Positions 38,356 through 50,665 of a stretch of DNA of 64,000 bases are shown here, piece after piece. The stretch's first letter is position 1. Every line of letters starts with the position of its first letter. The translations under genes were made by a program, and so were the position numbers. The DNA lies in NCBI GenBank assembly GCA_022393335.1, contig JAJEKB010020534.1, forward strand, positions 281,248 to 345,247, read 5' to 3'. Below the pieces are notes generated by a model. That model saw only the letters and a list, made by a program, of their open reading frames with translations. It was not told the origin of the DNA and ran no database searches. This stretch comes from Macrotrachela quadricornifera (taxonomy: Eukaryota; Rotifera; Eurotatoria; Philodinida; Philodinidae).

Positions 38356-41300
38356 CTAATTACCACAATAGACACCTCCATCATCAATTATTGTTGATGG
38401 AGAACGAATAGGTGATATTGATAATGTAACCATTAACATTTGTTTCTGATGATTATTTGAATTTTTAATTGAATATCTTTTATTAGATAATGTTGATAAA
38501 CGAGATAATGCTGTTGATTCATTATTATATTTCTCACGTTCATTACCTCGTATTGAAGATGATGAATATGAAGAACGATTTTGAGTATTATTACGATGAA
38601 AACATAATGAAAATGAACGATAATTTGATGGTATTTCATCAATAGCTACACTATGTTTTACTTGTTTCATATTTATATCTCGACTTTTAGTATATTGAGT
38701 TGATAATCGTTGACTTGGTTCACGTTCATTAGAATTTCTTGGTATACGTTGTTTATGTAATGTATGTTCCATAAACATTCCACCAGGATGAAAACATTTA
38801 AGTACAATTAAATATTCTTCACGAAATGATTCAGATAGAAAAACATATAAAACTGGATTAAGACAATTATTAGCATAACCAATAATTGTTGTTAAATGTG
38901 TTAATTCTTTAAGAAAACGCATATTTGTATTAGCTGGTAATATAGAAAAATTTAAACGTAATGAATGTATTAATGGATCAATTGTTATAAATATTTGTAA
39001 AAACCAATATGGTACCCAACATATAAAATAAGCTGTTATAACAGCAAGAACAATTCGTGTTACTTTACGATGTGAACGTTGTTTTATTTCTGAACGATAT
39101 TTTCGACGTATATGATTAAGACGTATAAGAACAAGTATATAAAATGTTGTTATCATTGATACAGGAAAAAGAAATCCAAGTAAAAATGCATAATAAGTAA
39201 AGACAATTTCAGGTGGAATTGTAAATATAATTGCTGGAAAATCAATAACGCATCTAAAGAAAAATAAAACATATGTTCTTTTTTTATTTTGATTATTTAT
39301 TCTAAAAGTATAATAACACGTGTAATTAGTAAAAAAAAAGGAAGTTCACATTACTGATTTTTTCAAAGCAGATATCCGATAATTGTTATAAAAAGTTACG
39401 TTCCTAGTGAACTTTTATTTTTTATCTACTGATTAAAATTTTTATTTATGTCAGATTGATATAAAAGATCATAGACTATTTTCATTTGAATTATTTTCTA
39501 CTATTATTACTATATTAAAATAAGAAGAAATATACATATAGAATTTTGATTTATTGAATAATAGATTCAATTTATTTTAAATTATTGAAATATTTAATCG
39601 ATTTGATTTAAAAATTATTTTATAATAAATATTATATACATTAATGACTATTATTAAAATATAAAGATATAAGAAAATCTTTCGAGACAAAATTGCATGA
39701 TTTATAATAACAAATTTTATATCATAAAGAAAAATAATATCATGCATGATTCGAAAGTACATGCCATTTTGACGCTTAAAATATACTATGTCATGCGTGT
39801 TGCAACATTTTCTAAATATTATGATTAATGATATGTCAAAAAACAAGATGAATTATGCATGAATGGTTAAATATTTAAAAACTAAAGGACTAAATATTGT
39901 ATATGTATATATATATATTGTCATAATGCCTACCTAGAAGAAATTCTAATAAATATGACTGGCATGCAACACTTGCTTCAATTCTATATGTCATTCATGC
40001 GTACGCATCTAATACTTATATATTTGCATATCAGAATATTGCATGCAAACATTAAGTAAAATATATCTTAGATGATTCTGTATATTTATAGAAAAATTAT
40101 ATTTAGAAGAAATGTCATTTTTGTTATAGATATTATATCTATATTATTGTTCTATAATCATACATCAAGGTTAAAAAAATCATCAAGGTGCTTGCGTGTT
40201 TAAAATATTCTGTAATTATAGATAATTTTCTCATGAATTCTTTCATACAAAAAACATTTTCAAAAGCTTTTACATTTGATTGATGAAGATACGAGCATAT
40301 CCGGATTAATCTATATAAGGTCACTAGACATTTTAAAAGCAGTAATGATATTTGAGGGTACAAACTAGTTATGCCAAAAAAAAAAACAAGAAAATCTTTT
40401 AAATTAAATAAAGTACTATTCTTTTTTCTTGTTGATGACATGTCTAAAAACTATACTTATTTTCTAATCATGTTAAAAAGTATGAAAATTATATGAAATG
40501 AATTGTAAATGTATTCGTCAAATTAATTTTCTTTCTTTTGATTTGTATTTCTTATCTATAATTATTTCATAATCATTATTTGACATACTTAAGAGGAACA
40601 TTTGATTGTTAGCAACTTATACAAAGTGAAAAATATTGTTTTTTTTTCATTTCCCATCGGATACATAAATGAGACACTTTTTATGATATTCTAATGAATG
40701 AAATTGATTCAAATCCACCCACATACTACAATAAAGAAAAGACTATTTGTTTAAATAATCTCAATTAAATCTTCAAAATATCTATTGTTCTCTTCCATAA
40801 ATCACGTGGGAATGCTTTTAAATACTTTATCATAAATAAATATAATTTATGTATAAATAATTATGCAAAAATCTATATGATTAAAATAGATTCATTTGTA
40901 AACGTGACGTCTAGACAAATGTTTTTATTGAGAATATAAATTGAAAACAAAATAATATGTATATAGAAAAAATTTTCTTTTATAAAACAAAATCCTATTT
41001 GATATGTTTGAGCATGCATCTTCATTCTCTCATGAGAATTTTACTAAATGTAAATGAGTTGAAGTTTGATAAAGTTTTCGTTTCGCTTAATTAATTTTTA
41101 TCTAATTCATTTAAAAAAATATACCGGATATGGGACAAAGAGTCTGATGATTATTCTTTTTTTTTTTTAATAAGAAAAACAAAGTAAAGATGTCTATTCT
41201 TACTTTTGTACTCGATAGTTAAACCAGACCACATGTCGGTCGGACGTGACAGTTGCAAATACCCATGTTGGACATAAGAAAAGGACGGATATAAGCCAAC

Positions 41301-41804
41301 ATCCTTAACGGAAGAACATTTAGAGACATATAAATGATGTGTTTTTTTTTATATTAACATACCAGCAATAATTAATGCACATTTTGTTCTAGTTCGAAAT
41401 TCAATAGCTCGAATTGGATGACATACAGCTAAATATCGATCGAATGATAAAGCAGCCAATAAAAGTGAACTAACATATTGATTTATATGTATAAAATTAT
41501 AATACATTTTACATAAAACATTTCCAAATATCCATCCATTAGCAAGTATAGTAACAATAAGAAATGGTATACTTAAAAGTAGAACAAAATCAGCAATAGC
41601 TATATTAAGAAGATAAGTATTAGTCACTGTTCGAAGACGTGTTGAACGAATAATACTAATAATTACAAGACCATTACCAAATGTACCAATAAGAAATAAT
41701 ATTGTATAAAATGGAACAAAATAATAAGTTAAATTATTATTTTTTAATGTAATAGAAGATACAACTGTTGTATTACTTATCATAGTATGATCGTTGTCAA
41801 ACAT
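38356..41804 (-). CDS. peptide GPCR of somatostatin/allatostatin-C receptor type
   Basis: Three exons (41804-41363, 41303-41204, 39253-38356; 1440 nt) give 479 aa. The small middle exon supplies TM4 (GCWLISVLFLCPTWVFATV) and makes the frame continuous. TM1 is at about 31-52. TM2 (LLNIAIADFVLLLSIPFL) keeps Asp. Cys98 and Cys182 (KCVIDFP) can form the loop disulphide. NQYVSSLLLAALSFDRYLAV carries an intact DRY (122-124). TM6 has CWVP (259-262), and NPVLY is at 313-317. IADFVLLLSIPFLIV plus the HINQYVSS segment match SSTR/AstC receptors better than opioid or galanin receptors. These are usually Gi-coupled neuropeptide receptors at the plasma membrane. The tail is Ser/Arg-rich and about 160 residues long. 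Intron 2 is 1.95 kb, very long for this window. Confidence 0.9.
39254..41203 (-). other. long intron of the AstC/SSTR-like receptor
   Basis: AT-rich intron bounded by GTAAG and TTTAG on the minus strand. A minus-strand frame of 100 codons (40441-40139, MSSTRKKNST) lies inside but lacks a recognisable domain. Near-inverted strings GTCATGCGTGTTGCAAC (about 39790) and GGCATGCAACACTT (about 39961) hint at a small degraded element. Confidence 0.45.
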
Positions 41805-44098
41805 ATTTCATTTATTTTGTATTATATCTAATCTGTGTTGAACAATAAATGTAAAAGAATATACTTAACAAACAAGAGAGAAAAAGTTAGAAAATAAAAA
41901 GACGAAAGAGAGAGAGAGAGAGAGAAAGATTTTTTTCTTCTTCTTTCACTTTCTGTCTCTTCCGTTTTGTTCTGTCTTCATTAGAAATAAAACGGAAACA
42001 GGAAAAAAGAATCTTCCATGTAAAAAAAAAAAAGAAGAAAGGCAACTGTTATTATCATTGTTGAATACTTGACTGTTTATTCTAGATATGCCGTACGTTA
42101 GCTTTTACCATTATATTGACAAGATTCTTCCACTAATTTTTGTTTAGATTATTATCTATAATCTATTTCTCTTTTCTCTTATTCAATGTCAAACAGTTGG
42201 CAGAAAAGCTTTGATTGTCACTTTTTGTTGAAGGAGAAAATCTCTAATGAAGGAATATTCATGTAGGAGGTGTAATTATAGTCATTCTTTTACTCTCATA
42301 GGATATGGTCTTGACTATAAAAATAAAAAAAAAAAAAGAATAATGAAGAATCATTTAATTTCAATAAAATGATGTTCTTCTTTGCTTTATTAAAAAAGAA
42401 TCATTGAAAATAATAGATGATACTCATAAATTATGTAATCAAATTATATTTTCAATCTATTTTTTATCATGAATATAGAAAATAAATTCTTTATATTATA
42501 TAAATAGTGAAAAAAGTTATACTATTAATATAGTGAAAAAAACAAAAATTTTCATTTCATCGGAAAAAATATACGATTGTTTTTTGTTAATTTATTCGTA
42601 GATAAATCTGTGGTACAGATTTAATAGAGACTATATGTCTTATCTTTTGTATTGTATATAAAAAGAAAGAGGTTATAGACAAAAATATATGTTTTTAAGC
42701 TATAAGAAAATCTGTAATTAACTATTTTTTTAGTTCATAAGAATGTATTCAATAGATGTAGAAAATAGTATTGTAAGTTCTATTGATAAGATTTTTATTT
42801 TGTACTACTTGTAGTCATTGTCAGATTTTATCGTTTATTGTTCAAATGATATCTATGATTTGTATATGGCGGTTTTTCTAATTAGAGATTTGAATAGATT
42901 TGTTAGTCTTTTAATATGTGGTTTTGAAATAGAATAAAATAAAAAAAGAAACGTAAAAAACGTATTCAAGATATTAATTAAATTCTATATATTTGATAAA
43001 AGCCTCAAGTGAAGTTTATAATTAAATATAATATCGAAATATTTTGTCATCGTTTATTATTTATATTTTGGTTTTTTGTATATAGAATTTCATGCTTTAT
43101 ATTAATTATAGAAATGGTTGATTGATGCTTGTAGACGACATTTAAGATCTGTGGTTATGTTTGATAATGTCTACAAAATAGTGCCACCAGTAAAGAGATC
43201 ATATTCGGTATGTTGATAGATAATATTCATTGATACAGATCTATGTAGAATGCAGAATAGTAGTAGTAACAGTAATGAACCTTGAGACATATAATTTTTC
43301 AAGATAAATAATTTCGATAATACATACTCTAATTCAATCAAAACTGTACGATGATCCAGAAACAACATGTTATACTATACATCATATTTCTACTAGTGCT
43401 AAAATCTCTTTTTGATATTTTAATTAAATATTTATTTGACTTAGCTCTTGAATGATTTATTACTTTATGATTCTCACAAAATATTTATTGAAACAGCTGG
43501 CTAAAATAATTATATGATAGTTAGATGGTTACTTGTTCTCTCTTTTCGATTTAAATATTATTTAGCATTACGTATCCTTAAATCTGTGCAAAAAGCAATA
43601 TTATTTTTTCTTGTAGAATACAACATATAATCTGAAATTACAGTTTAGTATGCATGTCAAACATAATATTCATCAAGTTAAGTACTAAACGAAAATTATA
43701 ATACCAATAATGAGAGTAGTGAATTTTTAATTCTCAAGCGGAAATTCATTATAAATGCTATGTTGTGCATCTGACAAGTAACTAATAACAGTATATACAT
43801 TTAGTCTTTCTTGAACTATTCGTATTGATATATAGGTGAGTAAATATATAGCATGTCACAGAATTATAAATTGACGTGAAAATCGTTTCCTTTAGGGATT
43901 AACAAGATGAATGATGTAGAAATTGTCTTTGATAAGTGTTAAAATAACTCTATAATTCATTTAACATTTATGAAATTCATATAAAAAAAAAATTTGAGAA
44001 AATCTTTTTTTTCTTTTTATTAATATATTATTAACAATTCAAGCAAACTTTAAAATAAATTGCGAGAATAGAATTATTATAAATTTTTTTTTTAATAT
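41805..44098. other. spacer between receptor and F-box gene
   Basis: Receptor upstream region with an (AG)n microsatellite at about 41906-41926. The rest is AT-rich with no gene or clear repeat. Confidence 0.5.
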
Positions 44099-45091
44099 TT
44101 AAATGACAAATCGTGATGGTCGTGTTCGTGTTCGTGTCTTTTTATTTGTTTGAAGATAAAGACGAATTGTATGTGAATCTTCATTACAACATTTAAATGT
44201 TACACGACAATCTCTTTTAATCCAAAAAGCAGTTCGAAAACGTGTAGCAATTGTTTCAATATTATTATTATTATTATTATCTGTTAAAGTTCGATTTATA
44301 ATAAATTGAGCACTAATATTTAATTTTTGAACAAAATGTAAATTTTTCATTAATAATTCTTCAAGAGAATTAATAAATACATTTTGATCGACATACGAAG
44401 TAAAAATAGAAAGATTTTGAATATTAGGAAAATAAATAGATAAAAATTGTGAACATAATATATCAAATGATATACCCATTGATAAACAAATAATACGTTT
44501 AACGGATAATATTGGAGAAAAATTTGTTATTTTTTGTCTATTTATACCAAAAAGTGATATATGAAGATATTTTAATTTTGATATATATTGAAGTAATTCA
44601 ATAATATCATTTAATGATATGTAATTAATTGTTAAATATTCTATATTACTAAAATTTTTATTTATATTTAATATTGATGAAACACTAGGGAATTTATGAT
44701 GTAAATTTAATTGAACATTGATTAATGTTGAATTTTCAAAAATAAGTTTTATATTTGAATTAGATAAATCAATATTTTTTATACATAAACGTGAAAGTCT
44801 TGGTGGAAATTGAAGAATATTATTAAGATTACATCGAATTAATGTTAATGAACGAAGATTAATAAATTCATCTAAGGAAACTGGTGATGATGTAAGTGTT
44901 AATGATAAAATATGATTTGGAGTATATATTATATTTTGATTTTCTAATGATATATGTAATTGAGTATTAATAATAATTTCATCAATACGTTTATTTATAT
45001 TTGAGAATGAATAAAATAATTCATGTGCCCATAAATAATCAAAAATAGAAAAAAATAATTCTGTAGGTAAATTTTCAAGACGTGTTGCCAT
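44099..45091 (-). CDS. F-box protein (LRR-like, rotifer-type)
   Basis: Single-exon gene of 330 aa starting MATRLENLPTELFFSIFDYL. This is a textbook F-box (LP-E-L-IF-YL, residues 6-45), the Skp1-binding end of an SCF ubiquitin ligase. The rest is Leu/Ile/Asn-rich with irregular LRR-like strands (LRSLTLIRCNLNNI, LKYLHISLFGI, IQNLSIFTSYV). The substrate is unknown. An ATT microsatellite encodes a run of six Asn (DNNNNNNIE). Intronless genes of this shape are common in bdelloid genomes (recollection, not tested). The frame is intact and most likely expressed. Confidence 0.85.
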   Translation of the reverse strand: MATRLENLPTELFFSIFDYLWAHELFYSFSNINKRIDEIIINTQLHISLENQNIIYTPNHILSLTLTSSPVSLDEFINLRSLTLIRCNLNNILQFPPRLSRLCIKNIDLSNSNIKLIFENSTLINVQLNLHHKFPSVSSILNINKNFSNIEYLTINYISLNDIIELLQYISKLKYLHISLFGINRQKITNFSPILSVKRIICLSMGISFDILCSQFLSIYFPNIQNLSIFTSYVDQNVFINSLEELLMKNLHFVQKLNISAQFIINRTLTDNNNNNNIETIATRFRTAFWIKRDCRVTFKCCNEDSHTIRLYLQTNKKTRTRTRPSRFVI

Positions 45092-47789
45092 TGAAGAAGA
45101 ATATATATATACAAAAGAGAAAATAAAAACAATTGTGTTGATGTGTTTTTTTTTCCTATTACATCATGGAAAATATACCATTCTAGAATGATATTATAGA
45201 AAAACAACTGTATAGTAAAAGAATAAAAGATGGCACTAGATTTTGTATGAGTATATAATATCTAATAGAATAAGATCTAGGTTTTTTTTATCAAACATGT
45301 TTATTTTTAGTAAAACTTATAGAATTTTAAACGTTATCTGAGTATTTTCAATCTTAGAACTATCCTAATTAAAAATAGTAGACATTAATATATCTTAAAT
45401 TTCACTATCGAAATATAATTATTTAATAGGCAAACGTATGATAATTATTAATTAAAAAGTACTATTTTGTTATTTTAAGAATACAATCATAAATTATGAG
45501 TACGTCGAAATAATGCAATTATTTAAGTTAAAAGAAAAAAAAAATGGAATAAATCTATTTTGAAATTACTTCATCATGCCTTGTTAATTTAATACTTTCA
45601 TAAATAATGAATGATATTCATTTATGTAAAAAAAATAGAAATTATGATTTTTATATAACCATTCATTCATAATAAGTAGGTCAACATGTTTTTCTCTTTT
45701 TGGAACCTTTTTCAAGATGTTCGAAATTCCATTTTAGCTTCATTCAATAGAGAATTATTTGTTTAAGTGTGCTGTTGGATGTAAAGAATTCAGCATCATT
45801 CTGCTCGATACTTTTAAGATCTTTTGATTGTATTGTTGAGATGTAGAAGATTTGAAACTAATATTTAGCGATGTATTTTACTTTGAATATGCCTCCGAAA
45901 ATCGTAATTTCAAAAGTCCACTATGCTTTATAGACAGTTTATTATTAGACTACTGAATACACAATTTAATTCTAAACAAAACAATGAAAAATTTTTAGAT
46001 CATTTCGAATAAAAAACAAATATTGATATAGGCTTATCTGAAAAGAATCTTTTGCACTATTTTCTAAATTTTGCTTGTGAAATAAAATTTACATGAAAAA
46101 CAAATTTGATAGTTCTGTAGAACGAAAAATTCTCTCTCGAATGATCGTAAAATAAAGCTTTCAATGTCTTGCTATATGTCCTAAAAAGAAGAAAAAATTT
46201 TGACCCGTTTATTATGAACCACCTGTTAGTATTCATCGATAATAAAATAAATTCCCATAACAATCTCTACTATGTTTAATTGACTTACTTATAGTGAAAG
46301 TAATGATTTTATAATTCAATAGATACTCTACAAAATTTTCAATAAAAAATAGTACAAGTTTTTTTTAGCACTGTCTATACATGATTTTAGGTCATTACAC
46401 AGTAGAGCAAGATTTATATGTTTAAATGATAGATAAATGAAACTAGCCTCGAGCATCTGCTGTCAACATTCAAATGATTTAGTATACTCGCTTTTTCGTT
46501 TTTATTCCAAATACTAAGAAATCAACTTTTTGCCAAAATTTTAAATTTTATTTGGAGATAAAAATTGTTTTTATCTCGTCGAATAAGCCAAAAGATCTAT
46601 CTACAATTCAATAATCCATTTCTATTCATTTCTCAATTTCAATCGATGGATTAACCGGTTATAGTGGTAGTAAATGTATAGATTTTGTTGAATAAAATAA
46701 TTAGTGTTAATGTATTAGTACACATATTATTCAATGACAGTCTAGAACGAGTGGTTTACAGTGCTCTCAGACGTTCAGTCAGGAAAAGTTTGTTATAATA
46801 TGGCTTTGAGTAAATATATTTAAATTTCTATTTTTCTTTTCAAATTCACTGACTCCTTGTTTGTCAATTATCAATCTACTTTTAACAAGAAAAGCAAACT
46901 CATCAAAGACGACAACTGAAGTAGAATCTCGGCTTACTAGCGAAGATTTTTGTCCCAACATATTGTCCAATCTTATGTGATTCGAATAATGAGCAAATAT
47001 TTCCAGATTATTTTCAATAGCATGAATCAAGAAGGAGTTCACTTCATCACTAATGTAAGCCTAAAATTTATTTTTTAGAATGTCAAACTACTTTTTTTCA
47101 TATTATATTAGAGTAACGGTTAATAAAAAATTTGTGATCTTATCAAGTACAGGTTATTTTACTAAAACTAACAAGTTTTAAATAAATGAACATTGGAAAT
47201 TCTTGAGCTCAAATTGTTTCCATAGGACAGTAACTTTCGAATTCATCAAGCTTTCACAAGACTTTTTCTCTTAATCAATCAAATTTTAAGCAAATTTTAA
47301 TTTGTCTATAATCGAATCAACATCCTTGGAAAACAGAAGGAAATCAATCTGACAGTAAATTTACTACTAGGTGAAGGGCATTTGAATGTACATTATAGAA
47401 GAAGAAAATCTTGTTGATACCTAGGAAAGATTTACAGGAATTTGATGAATTTGAAAGATAATGTGCGATGAGAGTAATTTGATTTCAAAAGGTTTTAGTG
47501 TAAGTTTATAGAAAACTTGATATTTATGCAAAGTAGCCTTTCCTTAATAAACTTACAAATTTTCTATTATCCTTTAGTGGACGATGAGTAAGATAACTCT
47601 CTTGTAATCGTAACTTTGCATTCTTTTAATTTTTGTCATCTCGAATGGTACGAAACGGAAACTAATGCTGCAGATGTAAAAAGACTTATATTTAATTAGA
47701 CAATAAAATAATGTAAATGAACAATAACTTATTTTAATTAAAGGTAAATATTATGTAAAAAGAGCAATAAAAATTCATTTATTTATACG
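45092..47789. other. intergenic with one possible transposon-related fragment
   Basis: Mostly AT-rich DNA. A minus-strand frame at 47042-46779 (MNSFLIHAIENNLEIFAHYS, then VVVFDEFAFLVKS and FEKKNRNLNIFTQ) has the hhhFDE-type strand seen in some transposon-linked ATPase-like domains. Similarity is weak and it stands alone. No other gene was seen. Confidence 0.3.
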
Positions 47790-48790
47790 AATACTGGTTT
47801 GGTATTATTTTCTCTGCTTAAAGGAGGGTAGTGCGTCGAGAAGCTACGAAAAAAACTAGCAAATATTCGTTCGTTACACAGAAAGAAAGAATATATAATT
47901 AATATTTTTATAAAACACGACCAAAAGTAACCAAGGGTAGGGAATTCCAATCAGATGTCTGTTTGTATTAATTAATAATTAATTAGTCAATAATTAATAT
48001 TTTCTATAAAACTTGGCAAAGGTAACTGAGAGTGAGGAATTCGAATCTGATATCTATTTGTACTAATTAATAAATAATTAGTTAATAATTAATTTATTCA
48101 TTCGTTATATGTTAGTTTGTTTGCTTGCTAATTATTAATATTCTTTATAAAACTTGGCGAAAGCAATTGAGGACGAAGATCTTGAATATATGGTTTGGCT
48201 TTTTCCTGCACTTGAAGGAAGGTAATGTGCTGAGGAGAAAATGAGCAAATGTTCGTTCGTTCGTTAAAACAATAAATGAAAGCATTTCTTCTGATAAAAC
48301 TCGATCAAGGCGTAATCGAGAGTGAAGAATATGACTCTGTAGTTAGTTTTTGACCGGCACTAACTAATTATTAATTGATAGCCATTGATTATTAATATTG
48401 GCTAGAAAATTTGACTAAATGGAAACCGGGGATGGGAAATTCAAATCTGTAGTTAGCTTTTGATTATCATTTACTAATTATTAATTATTAATAATTCTCT
48501 CTACCAAAAGGAGGATTATGCATCGAGCAGTTAATACCAAAAAAAAACGACCGAAATGTTTATTCGTATGCTCACTTGCTTAGTAATTATTGATATTTTT
48601 CATAAAGCTTGATCAAAGGTAATCAAGGGACGGAATCTGAATCTGTAGTGAATTTTTGTTATTTATTAGTTATTTAGTTTTGTCTGCTAGAAAGAGGATT
48701 ATGCACGAAGTAGCCACAGCGATCAAATATTCGTTCGCTCATTCATTGGTTTGATTACTGTAGGAAGAAAGAAAGTAATATAATCTTGAT
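47790..48790. repeat. composite degenerate tandem repeat (two alternating modules)
   Basis: Module 1 (about 55-60 bp, core TATAAAACTTGGCAAAGGTA then GAGAGTGAGGAATTCGAATC) starts near 47908, 48007, 48146, 48292, 48404 and 48600. Module 2 (core AGGAGGATTATGCATCGAGA then GCAAATATTCGTTCGTTC) appears near 47815, 48213, 48508 and 48693. They are separated by TAATTAATTATTAATA spacers. Copies have drifted with indels. There is no coding potential and no constant spacing as in a CRISPR array. Confidence 0.8.
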
Positions 48791-49465
48791 AATAATTTCA
48801 TTACTGAAGGTGGTAGACCACCTAATCACATGTTTTCTATATGTAACTGTGGTCTAATGGGGATCTGAGCTATCGAATTTCAGCGAATAAAATCATTTTT
48901 CATAGACACTGGTAGATATAAATCCGCTTACTATATTCTAATATGTGCGAATATGATAAAGAAAGAGATCTCTTGGTTTGGAATGCACCTTCTTGTAGGA
49001 TATGGATGATTTTTTGAAATCCAATATCTCATAAAGGAAACGTTCATTTTATATCTATGAACTCCAAATACGTCAACTAAATTATGTTGGTAGTAACCGA
49101 CTGTCAGTAGAGGGTTTAGCGACATTTGCGTCTCGTTACCTTGTTCGTCTTTGTTGAATATTTTTATTCTTTACTTTCCCACTGTTATCTCGTATAGATG
49201 ACAAGCACAACATACATATAAGCATTCTTTTTTTTCTTTATCTTTTTGCTCAGATATTTTCCAAACGTCCACTTATTTAAGTAATGTTCCCTCTTATTGT
49301 AGTTTTTTTTTATTATCTTTGATTTTTCATATCATGCTCGCATATATATTGTGCCTATTTAGAAAATAAAAGATAGAAATTTAATATCAATCAGTTAAAT
49401 CGAATTTCCTTTTAACAAATACGTATTTTATCAATTTTATAGAATAAAATATATGGTTCATACAA
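48791..49465. other. spacer, no gene seen
   Basis: AT-rich. A 64-codon minus frame near 48931-49125 has no recognisable domain. Confidence 0.4.
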
Positions 49466-49555
49466 ATGGCTCAATTACAGCGTGTAGCACAATATAGTTT
49501 TGATAGTGATAGTGACAATGATATGGAACTGGAGTCTTCTTATAATACCGAATAG
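49466..49555 (+). other. short exon-like ORF ending in TAG immediately before GTAAG
   Basis: ATG at 49466 opens 29 codons (MAQLQRVAQYSFDSDSDNDM, then ELESSYNTE). They stop at TAG 49553-49555, directly followed by a perfect donor GTAAGA. The acidic Ser/Asp peptide looks like an N-terminal exon. It could be a former first exon of the TRPM gene, a 5' UTR uORF, or a sequencing error. Confidence 0.35.
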
Positions 49556-50665
49556 GTAAGAAACAAAATAGATTCGAATATGCACATACAACAAAAAAGA
49601 TAATGCTATTAGTAAAATAAAAACTGATGCCGTATGCAGTAAAACAATCTAGGAAACAGTGTCAAACTAGTATTCATCTTTTACATAGTAGTGAAAAAAA
49701 CGTATGAAAGTTGGTACAAAAAGAAAAGAAAGATAAAATTATTACTGCGATTTGATGAATTGATTAATGTACATTTAGCAATATAAAATTGTCTAAATAA
49801 AGTTTTCTTTTTATTGCTCACAAATTATCGCTCATTCAGGTAGCTTTATTGCTCAAATAAATACTAGTCATGTAAAAATGTTTATATCATCGTAGTCGAT
49901 GAAACTTTTTTTTGACACACTGACAATTGCTGAATTACACTTCAAACTATAATATTATATGCTCCACTATGTCACAATACTAAGAAAAAAGATTTTTTTG
50001 TAATCCTAATGAGAAAGAATATGATGTGATATATAGTTGACAACAATATATAATAATTATGTTTCATACTATTCAAGATAAAAATCAAACTTTAAAATAG
50101 AAAGAAAGTGTATTGAAACTGCACATTATTTGTGTTTTACTCCATGATTGGAAGACTATCGTGAAAAAAAAATTCTAGTTTGATTTTTTTTTATTTTATT
50201 AATACAATTTTACTACTTTCTTATGTTTTTGATGGGATTTACCAATATTGACTTTTGTCTTTACTGCTTATTCGGAATTATGAAAGCACAAGAAGAACAA
50301 ATTTTTCTGTTGTTTCTCTGATGTATACTGTTCTGTTTATATAAAACAAGCGCATGGGCTTATTGACATAATAGAAGAATAAAAAAAAAAGAGAGATTTT
50401 TGTCGAGTGTAGATGGAAATAGAAACAAGTTAAAAAATTCATATTCAAACCAATCATTATAAACAATAATCATAATAATATTGTCTTACTGCGTTAATTA
50501 CGGTAATTTTTTGTTTATGTTATACTTCCTTTAGATCGATATATACGGTCTGCTACTGAGAATCATCCATATAATAATTGACTAAATATATGATTGGATT
50601 TTATTAAATTTTCTTCATTTTCTTTACTGAAATTCTTACATAAAAAATTCAACTGTATAATTGTA
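49556..50665. other. upstream region of TRPM gene
   Basis: AT-rich; probable promoter/5' UTR intron. No domain-bearing frame. Confidence 0.4.

Noticed and set aside
47790..48790. CRISPR-like array
   Set aside because: Repeats are degenerate, of uneven spacing, in a eukaryotic intron-rich genome, with no spacers of constant length or cas genes.
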